The notes: a model not told the origin generated them from the letters alone. A DNA stretch of 6,802 nucleotides from Peptococcaceae bacterium (GCA_019421315.1 JAHZFN010000077.1:1683-8484), one strand, 5' to 3'. Counted from the stretch's first letter, positions 1 through 6,337 are shown. Numbers and translations are program-made.

Positions 1-598
1 GGCAGATTTCAGCGGTGTTCACCGTCTTGGTATGGCAGACGGTAACGGTGGCGTGGTCGTTTAAAAGGAGCATTGCCAAAGGCTTGCCCACAACCATGGA
101 ACGCCCGATGACGGTAACTCTTTTGCCTTTCAGCGGAATTTCGTTGTGATGCAGAATTTCCATAACGGCGGTGGGTGTGCAGGGTGCAAAACCATCGGTT
201 TCGCCTGCAAAAACCTTGGCGGCGCTGCCCATGGTCAGGCTGTCGATGTCCTTGTCAACGGCAATGAGGGAGCGGGCGGCTTTTTCGTCCAGGTTTTTCG
301 GCAGAGGGCTGAAGAAGAAAATGCCGTCCACTTCGGGGTTTTCCGAGGTGGCTTTGACGGTTTTTTCCAAATCCGCCTGGGTTACATCGGCGGGCAGTTC
401 CGTTGCCAGGCAGCGGATACCCGTTTTTTCGCAGTTCTTTTTGATGGAGCCTTCGTAATAAACATCGTCGGGGCGGGCGCCGACACGGATAACGGCGAGA
501 GTGGGCGTATGCCCCATTTCCGTCAGCTGTTGGGCTTTTGCGATGTTTTCTTCGGTGATTTTGGCGGCAACCTCTTTGCCTTTTAAAATTTTTGCCAT
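1..598 (-). CDS. folD: FolD-like methylenetetrahydrofolate dehydrogenase/cyclohydrolase, 3' end cut by window edge
   Basis: The first 199 residues are visible, against about 280-290 for a full FolD. FolD interconverts 5,10-methylene-, 5,10-methenyl- and 10-formyl-tetrahydrofolate in the cytosol. The start ATG at 598 follows an AAGGAG ribosome site with a 10-base gap. Visible marks are PEVDGI (88-93), the PLP turn (98-100), KDID (116-119), GFAPCTP (136-142) and the NADP-binding segment VIGRSMVVGKP (163-173), continuing into TVTVCHTKT. Odd point: in the usual YxxxK motif, Tyr48 is kept but the lysine position is Ile52, with Lys at 53 and 54. The Gln of the usual VQLPLP is Phe96, and the Asp of KDxD is kept (Asp119). 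From memory, a clostridial FolD subgroup with YERGA-type and FRPLP-type motifs looks similar, so this is probably a divergent clade and not a decayed gene. Its catalytic competence is uncertain. It lies downstream of parB in the same direction, separated by a repeat-rich spacer. Confidence 0.93.
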   Translation of the reverse strand, partial: MAKILKGKEVAAKITEENIAKAQQLTEMGHTPTLAVIRVGARPDDVYYEGSIKKNCEKTGIRCLATELPADVTQADLEKTVKATSENPEVDGIFFFSPLPKNLDEKAARSLIAVDKDIDSLTMGSAAKVFAGETDGFAPCTPTAVMEILHHNEIPLKGKRVTVIGRSMVVGKPLAMLLLNDHATVTVCHTKTVNTAEIC

Positions 599-956
599 TG
601 CTATATTTCTCCTTTTTTCATTTGGTATTTGTGATTTATTTTAGTTGATTTTTATCTAAAGTTGTACTTTTCAAAATTGATAGATGTTTCATTTGTGTTC
701 CCTTTGATAACGATAACCCTGCCGCATACTCTGAAATTTTTTGCAAGAGCAAAAGTACCTTTATCCAATAAATTATAATGGAACAGCAAACATAGACCAT
801 ATCCTTGAAAAATATTGGATAAGAGCAAAAGTATCTTTACCCAACAAATTATAATGGAACAGCAAACATAGACCATATCCTTGAAAAATATTGGATAAGA
901 GCAAAAGTACCTTTACCCGATAAATTACAATGGAACGGCTGACATAGCCTATATCT
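599..956. other. parB-folD intergenic spacer with tandem repeats
   Basis: This 358-bp stretch has no credible gene. The right two thirds are the 76-bp tandem repeat listed separately. The left third (599-744) is AT-rich and holds the folD ribosome site. It also holds a GATAACGATAAC direct repeat near 706-717. I see no intrinsic terminator for the parA-parB transcript and no good sigma-70 type promoter for folD, so read-through into folD remains possible. A 74-codon open frame here (652-876, minus) is only the repeat read in shifting frames. Confidence 0.7.
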
Positions 957-959
957 TTA
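745..959. repeat. 76-bp tandem repeat, about 2.8 copies
   Basis: Copies lie at 745-820, 821-896 and 897-959. Copies 1 and 2 are both exactly 76 bp and match at 73 positions; all three differences are transitions. Copy 3 is more diverged and truncated, and reaches the parB stop codon at 957-959. Copy 1 carries a perfect 10-bp inverted repeat: TTATCCAATA at 761-770 and TATTGGATAA at 813-822. In copy 2 the left arm reads TTACCCAACA. If transcribed in the parB direction, both changes give G-U pairs and not mismatches, which would be consistent with an RNA hairpin in that direction. The unit length is not a multiple of three, which argues against coding. Function is unknown. Confidence 0.93.
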
Positions 960-1883
960 AAAAACTTCGTTGGGGAGGAGGAGGGAGATTAGGCGTTCCA
1001 AATCGTCATTGCTGAAATATTCCAACACGATTTTTCCGCCTTTGCCGCTTGCCTGAACGGTAACCTTGGTGCCCAGCTTGCTGCGTAGCTTTTCGGCAAC
1101 CTCGTTCAAAACCAAATCCTCCACTGTCGGCGGCTTGGGCTGTTTCGCTTCTTTTGCCGACTTTTCGCTGGCTTTTTCCGCCTGCTTGAGAGCGGGCTTT
1201 TCGTAAATTTCCTTGGGATTTTTGGCGAAATATTCCGCCTGGCGTACCGAAAGGTTTTCCTCTATGATTTTTTCCGCCAAAACATTGCGGTCATCTTTGT
1301 TTTGCAGCTGCAAAAGAGCTCTGCCGTGGCCTGCCGAAAGCTTGCCGTCCATAACCGCCTTTTTCAGATTGTCCGAAAGGGAAAGCAAGCGGATGGTGTT
1401 CGCCACATAAACTCGGCTTTTGCCCAGCTTTTCCGCCAGCTTGCTTTGGGTGTAGCTGTATTTTTCCATCAGCTCACGGTAGGTTTTGGCTTCCTCCAGC
1501 GGGTTCAGGTTCTGCCGCTGAATGTTTTCAATCAACGCCACCTCCAGGGTTGTTGTGTCGTCCAGATTGCGGACAATGCAGGGGATTTCCCGCAGACCGC
1601 AGAGGTTTGCCGCCCGAAAACGGCGTTCGCCGGCGATGATTTCGTAGGTGTTGTCGTCGGCGGGGCGCACCAAAATCGGTTGTAAAATGCCCTGCTCCTT
1701 GATGGATTTTTTCAGTTCCTGCAATTTATCGTCGTCAAAAAGCTGACGGGGCTGGTTGGGGTTGCGGTGTACCTGCTCGATTTTCAGCATCTGCACCTTT
1801 TCCAATGTCAGGTTTTCTTCCAAAATCGGCTTGGTGTCGCCGAACAAGGCGCCCAGTCCGTTGCCTAGACCTTTTTTTGCCAT
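957..1883 (-). CDS. parB: Chromosome-partitioning ParB (Spo0J) CTPase clamp
   Basis: This 308-residue protein has the full length of chromosomal ParB. It binds parS, hydrolyses CTP, slides as a clamp around the origin region, and typically loads SMC condensin. The N-terminal GLGNGLGALF (5-14) matches the segment that stimulates ParA ATPase. The nucleotide-binding domain holds NPNQPR (41-46), GERRFRA (85-91) and ENIQR (119-123). The parS-reading helix-turn-helix is at about 145-167 (QSKLAEKLGKSRVYVANTI region). A Lys/Glu/Ala-rich linker (about 228-252) leads to the C-terminal dimerisation domain (about 253-308). The start is well supported: the upstream bases AAAGAGAGTGAT partly match the 16S anti-Shine-Dalgarno complement. 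It lies 44 bp after parA, almost certainly in one operon. Its likely sites are the three parS palindromes at 6263-6555. No Noc paralogue is present here. Confidence 0.98.
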   Translation of the reverse strand: MAKKGLGNGLGALFGDTKPILEENLTLEKVQMLKIEQVHRNPNQPRQLFDDDKLQELKKSIKEQGILQPILVRPADDNTYEIIAGERRFRAANLCGLREIPCIVRNLDDTTTLEVALIENIQRQNLNPLEEAKTYRELMEKYSYTQSKLAEKLGKSRVYVANTIRLLSLSDNLKKAVMDGKLSAGHGRALLQLQNKDDRNVLAEKIIEENLSVRQAEYFAKNPKEIYEKPALKQAEKASEKSAKEAKQPKPPTVEDLVLNEVAEKLRSKLGTKVTVQASGKGGKIVLEYFSNDDLERLISLLLPNEVF

Positions 1884-1927
1884 AAAATATCACTCTCTTT
1901 CCTGCGCCGCCTTGGGGGCGGGCGTGT

Positions 1928-2698
1928 CTATTTCAAACGGGTTTTGCCGATAACCGCCTTGGCAAGCTCGCCATACATTTCGGCGCCCTTGGATTTTTTG
2001 TCGTAATAGCTGATGGGCATGCCGTGGCTGGGAGCCTCGGAAAGGCGCACGTTTCGTGGAATGATGGCGTTAAACACCTTGTCTCCGAAGTATTCCTTGA
2101 CTTGATCCACAACCTGGGCGGAAAGATTGGTGCGGCTGTCGTACATGGTGAGCAGAACGCCCAGAATTTGCAGCTGCGGGTTTAGATGCCGCCGCACCAG
2201 ATTAAAGGTGTTTAAGAGCTGCTCCAAACCCTCCAGGGCATAATATTCGCACTGCACGGGTATGATGATGCTGTCTGCCGCCGTCAGTCCGTTTAATGTC
2301 AAAAGACCCAGTGAGGGCGGGCAGTCGATAAGGATATAGTCGTAGCGTTCCCGCATATGGGAGATTGCCCGTTTCAGCTTGCTTTCTCTGGCGACGGCAC
2401 TGACCAGCTCGATTTCGGCGCCTGCCAGGTTGATGGTGGCGGGCAGAACGTGAACGCCTGAATATTTGGTTTTGACAACGGCGGATTCCGCCGGCACATT
2501 TTCCACCAAAACATTGTAGACGCAGTTTTCCAGCTTGCGCCTGTTGATGCCGTAGCCGCTGGTGGCGTTGCCCTGGGGGTCCAGGTCGATAATCAGCACC
2601 GATTTTTTCATCTGTCCCAGTGCGTCCGCCAGGTTGACAACGGATGTGGTTTTGGCAACACCGCCTTTTTGGTTTGCCACTGCAATTACATAACCCAT
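1928..2698 (-). CDS. parA: Chromosome-partitioning ATPase ParA (Soj)
   Basis: This 256-residue protein is a deviant Walker-A ATPase of the ParA/MinD family. It dimerises on DNA with ATP and is released by ParB; in Bacillus subtilis Soj also controls DnaA. Visible motifs are KGGVAKTT (11-18, Walker A), DLDPQGNATSG (38-48, with the Asp40 position important for hydrolysis in Soj) and LIDCPPSLG (123-131, Walker B). Arg189 and Arg218 match the numbering of the Soj DNA-contact arginines. The Walker A has Ala15 where Gly is usual, still within KGGxxK[ST]. I chose the ATG at 2698 because AGGAGG (2703-2708) lies 4 bases upstream and the protein then begins as Soj does. An upstream in-frame ATG at 2740 would add 14 atypical residues. 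It is followed by parB. Confidence 0.98.
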   Translation of the reverse strand: MGYVIAVANQKGGVAKTTSVVNLADALGQMKKSVLIIDLDPQGNATSGYGINRRKLENCVYNVLVENVPAESAVVKTKYSGVHVLPATINLAGAEIELVSAVARESKLKRAISHMRERYDYILIDCPPSLGLLTLNGLTAADSIIIPVQCEYYALEGLEQLLNTFNLVRRHLNPQLQILGVLLTMYDSRTNLSAQVVDQVKEYFGDKVFNAIIPRNVRLSEAPSHGMPISYYDKKSKGAEMYGELAKAVIGKTRLK

Positions 2699-2770
2699 GT
2701 TTCCTCCTGTAATACTGCTGATATTTTTGGATGTCCGCACAGCGGCGGATATTGTGTTTCTTCTATCATT

Positions 2771-2810
2771 ATATATAGTTATAGTATATATAATATAGTT
2801 ATAGTATATA
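2771..2810. repeat. Two tandem copies of a 20-bp AT-rich unit
   Basis: The units at 2771-2790 and 2791-2810 share an 18-bp identical core, ATATAGTTATAGTATATA. The spacing is about two helical turns, so both copies face the same side of the DNA. On the minus strand each copy contains a TATACT hexamer that could act as a -10 element for parA. It could be a duplicated promoter element, a protein-binding site, or simple AT-rich expansion. Confidence 0.85.
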
Positions 2811-2820
2811 TTTAATATAC

Positions 2821-2842
2821 TTACTTGATATTTACTTGATAT
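2821..2842. repeat. Two tandem copies of an 11-bp unit
   Basis: TTACTTGATAT occurs twice back to back at 2821-2831 and 2832-2842, followed by a partial third copy (TTACTG). The period is about one helical turn. It lies just upstream of the 20-bp repeats relative to parA, where an activator or repressor site would be expected. No matching regulator is recognised. Confidence 0.8.
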
Positions 2843-3014
2843 TTACTGCCGTGACTTTCGTCGGCGGCTTTGCGACGTACTGTTTATTTTGCAATTACCT
2901 CAATAAGCAATATACTTCATATAGCTTTATGCTTTCGCCCTGCTGCCTGCCAATGGTTTTTATTGCCTGACTAATAATAATGCAATAAATCAGAATTATT
3001 ATGCTTTTGGTTTT

Positions 3015-3047
3015 CTCCGTCCAACAATGGTGCAGGCGGAGTTTTTT
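3015..3047 (+). terminator. Possible intrinsic terminator reading on the plus strand
   Basis: CTCCG (3015-3019) plus CC (3021-3022) pairs with GG (3035-3036) plus CGGAG (3037-3041), with one bulged T, and is followed directly by six T at 3042-3047. In the minus direction the hairpin is followed by AAAACC, so it cannot serve as the rsmG terminator. It would stop transcripts entering rsmG antisense, perhaps from a small plus-strand RNA in the spacer. The 12-base loop makes it a moderate hairpin. Confidence 0.45.
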
Positions 3048-3052
3048 ACTTC

Positions 3053-3886
3053 TTATAAAGGCTTTTTCTTGATCAAACCGCTGTTTCTGGGATATTTTTG
3101 CTTTAAGGGATTGTTCTTTTTGAGAACAACCAAGCTGCGCTTTTCGCCTGAGCTTAATGCGTATTCGCAGACCTTTTCCAAGGAGCAGTTCAGCTCAACC
3201 ATGGCGCCTGCCGCTTCTTTGATTTCTTCGGCGGCGGAGCTGCCTTTCATGGCGATAATTTTGCCGCCGGGGTTGACAAAAGCGGTGAGATATTCCAAAA
3301 GCATGGGCATTACGGCGACTGCTCTGGCAACGGCAAAATCCGCCCGTTCCCGCAGTTCCTCTTTATGCCCCAGCTCTTCGGCGCGCCCCCAAACCACGGC
3401 AGCGTTGGCAAGCTTAAGCTTTTGGCAGACGCTTTCCAAAAAACGGCACCTTTTTTGCTGAGAATCCAACAGAATAACCTGCATTTCGGGGCGGGCGATG
3501 GCTATGGGAATTCCAGGCAGTCCTGCACCCGTGCCGACGTCTACCAGGGTTTTTGTTTGGCTTTTGCTCTTTGCATCAAGCAGCGGCAACAACCGCAGAC
3601 TGTCGGCGATGTGTTTTTCGGCAACCTCCGCCGCCTCCGTAATGCCTGTCAAATTCATAACCCTGTTGGTTTCCACCAGAGTCTCGTAGTAGTCTGCCAT
3701 CTGCTCCTTTTGCCGTTCGTTCAGGCTTTGCGCCGTTTCCATAAGCCTTTGCTCCAATGCCTGCAAAAACAACGGCTTGTCCACTACAGCCAAAGCCGAC
3801 GGTTTGACCTTGTTTTTTGGTGCTTGTTTTTCTGCTTTGGGGTTTACAATAACCCTATTGTTTTGGTTTTTGTTTTGTGTAGTCAT
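3053..3886 (-). CDS. rsmG: 16S rRNA (guanine-N7) methyltransferase RsmG (GidB)
   Basis: RsmG uses S-adenosylmethionine to methylate N7 of the 530-loop guanine of 16S rRNA (G527 in E. coli numbering). Its loss is known to give low-level streptomycin resistance. The class I methyltransferase fold is clear: VDVGTGAGLPGIPIAI (115-130, SAM motif I), LLDSQQKR (139-146), WGRAEE (166-171) and FAVARAVA (184-191). The C-terminal end, KYPRNSGLIKKKPL, is typical of the family. MNLTG at 77-81 normally lies about 39 residues from the start, so this 277-residue reading has roughly 38 extra residues rich in Lys, Asn and Gln. No Shine-Dalgarno precedes the ATG at 3886, only an A-rich leader. TTG or GTG codons around residues 35-41 are possible internal starts but also lack a clear ribosome site. 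The gene identity is certain; the start is not. Confidence 0.96.
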   Translation of the reverse strand: MTTQNKNQNNRVIVNPKAEKQAPKNKVKPSALAVVDKPLFLQALEQRLMETAQSLNERQKEQMADYYETLVETNRVMNLTGITEAAEVAEKHIADSLRLLPLLDAKSKSQTKTLVDVGTGAGLPGIPIAIARPEMQVILLDSQQKRCRFLESVCQKLKLANAAVVWGRAEELGHKEELRERADFAVARAVAVMPMLLEYLTAFVNPGGKIIAMKGSSAAEEIKEAAGAMVELNCSLEKVCEYALSSGEKRSLVVLKKNNPLKQKYPRNSGLIKKKPL

Positions 3887-3981
3887 AAATATTTTAATAT
3901 GTTTTTTTTATTTTATCCTATATCTTTCGTAATGTTTTTTTTGTGATTTTTTTGTTTTTGCGGCTGTGAGGCTTTGGCAAA
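3887..3981. other. T-tract spacer upstream of rsmG
   Basis: This 95-bp gap is extremely AT-rich, with runs of T at 3902-3909 (8), 3935-3942 (8), 3947-3953 (7) and 3955-3959 (5). On the transcribed minus strand these are A-tracts upstream of rsmG. Such tracts bend DNA, and A-rich leaders can help start translation without a Shine-Dalgarno. A TAAAAT hexamer in the middle could be a -10 element, but its -35 partner is poor. No hairpin terminator for the upstream gene is seen. Confidence 0.5.
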
Positions 3982-4233
3982 TCAACCCTTTAAACCGTCG
4001 GACTGCCTTTGCATATTCTCCACAACGATGTCGAAAATTTCGCCTAAAGAGGCGGCATATTCCAGAACCTGCCACGGTTCGTTGGTGTGAAAATGTATTT
4101 TTATTAAATCGGAATCGCCGACTGCAATCAAGCAGTCGCCTTTGAAATTCTCTGTAATGTGGCGGTTGATTTCCGCTTCGGACAAATTTTCGCCTGCAAT
4201 CAAAAGCTGTGTGTCAAATTTATATTCCAACAT
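3982..4233 (-). CDS. Small protein resembling the middle domain of fatty acid kinase FakA (YloV/DAK-related)
   Basis: The 83-residue protein starts at an ATG preceded by AGAGGT with an 8-base gap. The stretch LIAVGDSDLIKIHFHTNEPWQVLEYAASLGEI, residues 35-66, resembles the FakA/YloV segment with a VVVGDDDLVKVHVHT-like core followed by xPGxVLEYA, and VENMQRQ (71-77) matches the IENMREQ that follows it. It therefore looks like the middle region of FakA alone, without the DhaL-type kinase domain or the FakB-binding C-terminal part. FakA middle domains are reported to hold a metal site from a Cys and an HxH pair. Here HFH (47-49) is kept, but by my alignment the Cys of YxYCTEF is Asp7. It sits 78 bp after mnmG and 95 bp before rsmG, in the same direction. 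Some Firmicutes carry short proteins labelled 'kinase to dihydroxyacetone kinase' that may be this family. The function is not known to me; it is unlikely to be a kinase by itself. Confidence 0.75.
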   Translation of the reverse strand: MLEYKFDTQLLIAGENLSEAEINRHITENFKGDCLIAVGDSDLIKIHFHTNEPWQVLEYAASLGEIFDIVVENMQRQSDGLKG

Positions 4234-4311
4234 AATTTCAGACCTCTTTTCTCGACATTTTCTCGCAATTTTTTTTTTGCAATTTTCTTTCGTGATTTTC
4301 TCCCAAGCAGG

Positions 4312-6249
4312 CTATCGGCGGCGGTTTTGCTCCAGCCAAACCAAAAGCACGCTGATATCGGCGGGGCTGACGCCTGTTATGCGGCTTGCCTGCCCGATGG
4401 AGGCAGGGCAGATTTCCGCCATTTTTTCGGCAGATTCGCGGGAAAGACCTCGTATCTTCAGATAGTCTATATCGGCAGGCAGCTTTTTTTGCTCCAATTT
4501 GCGGAATTTTGCCACCTGATCCTGTTGCTTTTTGATATAGCCTGTATATTTGGCGCCGATGGCAACCTGTTCGGCAACATCGGGTTTAGCAGGTGTTTCG
4601 CCTGTAATCTCAATTATATCGGCGTAAGAAATTTCAGGGCGTTTCAGCAAATCCCAGCCGTTGATGCCTTTGTTTAAGCGGGAAGAGCCTCGGCGATCCA
4701 AAACTGCATTTAACTTTTCATCGTGGGGCTTGATGTGCAAATTGCGAAGCCGTTCAATTTCCTCGGCAACGGCTTGCTCCTTGTCGAGCAGACGTTGCAG
4801 CTGTTTATCGCTCACCAGTCCCAAGGAGTGGGCTTTTTTGGTCAGGCGTTGGTCAGCGTTGTCGTTGCGGAGCAAAAGACGGTATTCCGCCAGGGAGGTA
4901 AACATTCTGTACGGCTCATCCACGCCCTTTGTTATCAAATCATCCACCAAAACGCCCAGATAAGCTTCATCTCTGCCCAAAATCAGCGGCTCTCTGCCCA
5001 GAATTTTCAAAGCGGCGTTGGCGCCTGCCAAAAGACCTTGTCCTGCGGCTTCTTCATATCCCGATGTGCCGTTGATTTGCCCTGCGGTGTAAAGACCTTC
5101 CACAAGCTTGGTTTCCAATGTGGCTTTAAGCTGGGTTGGGTAAACGCAGTCATATTCGATGGCGTAGGCGGGTCGGACAATTCTCACATTTTCCATGCCG
5201 GGGATAGTCCGCATAAACGCCAGCTGTACGTCTTCGGGCAGGCTGGTACTCATGCCCTGAACATAGTATTCGTTGGTATCCAGTCCCTCAGGCTCCAAAA
5301 ACAATTGGTGAGATTTGCGGTCGGCAAAGCGCACCAGCTTTGTTTCGATGCTGGGGCAGTATCTGGGTCCGATACCCTTAATCAAGCCGCTGTATAGCGG
5401 ACAGCGGTGCATATTGTCTCTAATGATTTTGTGGGTTTCTTCGTTGGTGTAGGTAAGCCAGCAGGGAACGTTGGGGCGGTCATATTCGGCGTCATCAAAG
5501 GAAAATTTCAGTTTTTCCTCCGAACCCGGCTGAATCTGCATTTTTGTAAAATTCAGGGTTTCCTTGGCAACACGGGCGGGTGTGCCTGTTTTGAAACGTC
5601 CCAGCTTAAAACCCAGCTTCAACAGGCTGTCCGAAAGAAAAGAGGCGGGCGGATACCCCGCAGGCCCCGACGGATACATGCAGTTGCCCATGATTACGGC
5701 GCCTTTCAGATATGTGCCCGATGTTATGACAACCGCTTTGCAGTTGTAGGCGGCGCCTGTTCTGAGACGGATACCTGTGATTTTGCCGTTCTCCGAAAGC
5801 AGACGCGTAACCTCGCCTTGCTTTAAATCCAAATTTTCGGTGCTTTGCAGATACTTAAGCATTTCCGCCTGATATTCTTTTTTGTTGATTTGGGCACGCA
5901 GAGCCTGAACGGCAGGGCCTTTGCTTGTGTTCAGCAGGCGAATTTGAATTTGAGTTTTGTCGGTGATTTTGCCCATGGCGCCGCCCATAGCGTCGATTTC
6001 CCGCACAATGACACCTTTCGCAGGGCCGCCCACAGAGGGATTGCAGGGCGCCATTGCAACGGAATCCATGGAAAGTGTTATCAGGATGGTTTTGGCGCCC
6101 AGTCTTGCCGCCGCCAAGGCGGCTTCGCAGCCTGCGTGGCCGGCGCCGATTACCGCAACATCATATTCCCCCGCCAAAAAATCGTCGGCGGAGGTTTCGG
6201 CTTCCACAATATCGGGGTTTATGTTTTGATTGTTTTCGTTGTTTTGCAT
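4312..6249 (-). CDS. mnmG: tRNA uridine-34 carboxymethylaminomethyl-modifying enzyme, FAD subunit MnmG (GidA)
   Basis: MnmG works with the GTPase MnmE in the cytosol to install cmnm5 at wobble U34 of tRNAs, using FAD, NADH and a methylene-folate carbon. The protein is 645 residues against about 625-630 usually; the excess is an Asn/Glu-rich N-terminal tail of about 28 residues before YDVAVIGAGHAGCEAA (29-44, FAD-binding Rossmann). APCNPSVGG (67-75) carries Cys69, the position of catalytic Cys47 in E. coli, and RYCPSIETK (296-304) carries Cys298, matching Cys277. TAGQINGTSGYEEAAGQG (388-405) is the second signature. The C-terminal GVSPADISVLLVWL segment matches the tRNA/MnmE-interacting end. 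I chose ATG 6249 because AAGGAG (6255-6260) lies 5 bases upstream. A longer reading from 6279 would translate the parS palindrome as MFHMKH and is unlikely. mnmE is not adjacent. Confidence 0.98.
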   Translation of the reverse strand: MQNNENNQNINPDIVEAETSADDFLAGEYDVAVIGAGHAGCEAALAAARLGAKTILITLSMDSVAMAPCNPSVGGPAKGVIVREIDAMGGAMGKITDKTQIQIRLLNTSKGPAVQALRAQINKKEYQAEMLKYLQSTENLDLKQGEVTRLLSENGKITGIRLRTGAAYNCKAVVITSGTYLKGAVIMGNCMYPSGPAGYPPASFLSDSLLKLGFKLGRFKTGTPARVAKETLNFTKMQIQPGSEEKLKFSFDDAEYDRPNVPCWLTYTNEETHKIIRDNMHRCPLYSGLIKGIGPRYCPSIETKLVRFADRKSHQLFLEPEGLDTNEYYVQGMSTSLPEDVQLAFMRTIPGMENVRIVRPAYAIEYDCVYPTQLKATLETKLVEGLYTAGQINGTSGYEEAAGQGLLAGANAALKILGREPLILGRDEAYLGVLVDDLITKGVDEPYRMFTSLAEYRLLLRNDNADQRLTKKAHSLGLVSDKQLQRLLDKEQAVAEEIERLRNLHIKPHDEKLNAVLDRRGSSRLNKGINGWDLLKRPEISYADIIEITGETPAKPDVAEQVAIGAKYTGYIKKQQDQVAKFRKLEQKKLPADIDYLKIRGLSRESAEKMAEICPASIGQASRITGVSPADISVLLVWLEQNRRR

Positions 6250-6254
6250 ATTTG

Positions 6255-6260
6255 CTCCTT
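6255..6260 (-). promoter_or_regulatory. Ribosome binding site deciding the mnmG start
   Basis: AAGGAG on the minus strand, 5 bases before the ATG at 6249. It places the start downstream of the parS palindrome and rules against the in-frame ATG codons at 6279 and 6270, which come from the palindrome itself and have no ribosome site. Confidence 0.85.
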
Positions 6261-6262
6261 GA

Positions 6263-6278
6263 TGTTTCATGTGAAACA
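6263..6278 (-). promoter_or_regulatory. parS: parS site 1 (ParB/Spo0J loading site)
   Basis: On the minus strand it reads TGTTTCACATGAAACA, 15 of 16 bases matching the Firmicutes consensus TGTTTCACGTGAAACA. The one change is A for G just after the centre. It lies between the mnmG ribosome site and the upstream leader, and is oriented opposite to sites 2 and 3 by its off-consensus base. Confidence 0.9.
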
Positions 6279-6337
6279 TATTTTGTTATCTGCTTGGGGT
6301 TGCGGCGGTATTTTTTGTGATTTACAAAAAGCAAAAA

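Larger units (their letters stand above)
2699..3052. other. rsmG-parA intergenic spacer, AT-rich
   Basis: This 354-bp spacer has no gene I can support. From right to left it contains a plus-strand terminator-like hairpin (3015-3047), an AT-rich inverted repeat (ATAATAAT near 2974-2981 with ATTATTAT near 2994-3001), a small GC island with CGTCG/CGACG arms (2859-2863 and 2873-2877), and two tandem repeats listed separately. It ends with the parA ribosome site. The promoter of parAB is presumably here, because rsmG and parA are too far apart for simple coupling. Several TATACT and TATAAT hexamers occur on the minus strand (2768-2773, 2783-2788, 2803-2808), but none has a good -35 partner. Confidence 0.6.

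Noticed and set aside
146..586. Plus-strand open frames opposite folD, and similar ones opposite parB, rsmG and mnmG
   Set aside because: They are antisense shadows of well-supported minus-strand genes, with low-complexity or Cys/Phe-rich translations and no ribosome sites.
681..699. Fourth parS-like sequence near ATGTTTCATTTGTG
   Set aside because: Only one half-site matches; the other half does not complete the palindrome.
652..876. 74-codon minus-strand open frame downstream of parB
   Set aside because: It consists mostly of the 76-bp tandem repeat read in changing frames, has no ribosome site and no recognisable protein features.
745..959. CRISPR-like array
   Set aside because: The units are contiguous 76-bp copies with no unique spacers, only 2.8 copies, and no cas genes nearby.
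2699..2740. Longer ParA beginning at 2740
   Set aside because: The ATG at 2698 has a strong AGGAGG 4 bases upstream and gives the normal Soj N-terminus; the extra 14 residues would be translated from that ribosome site region.
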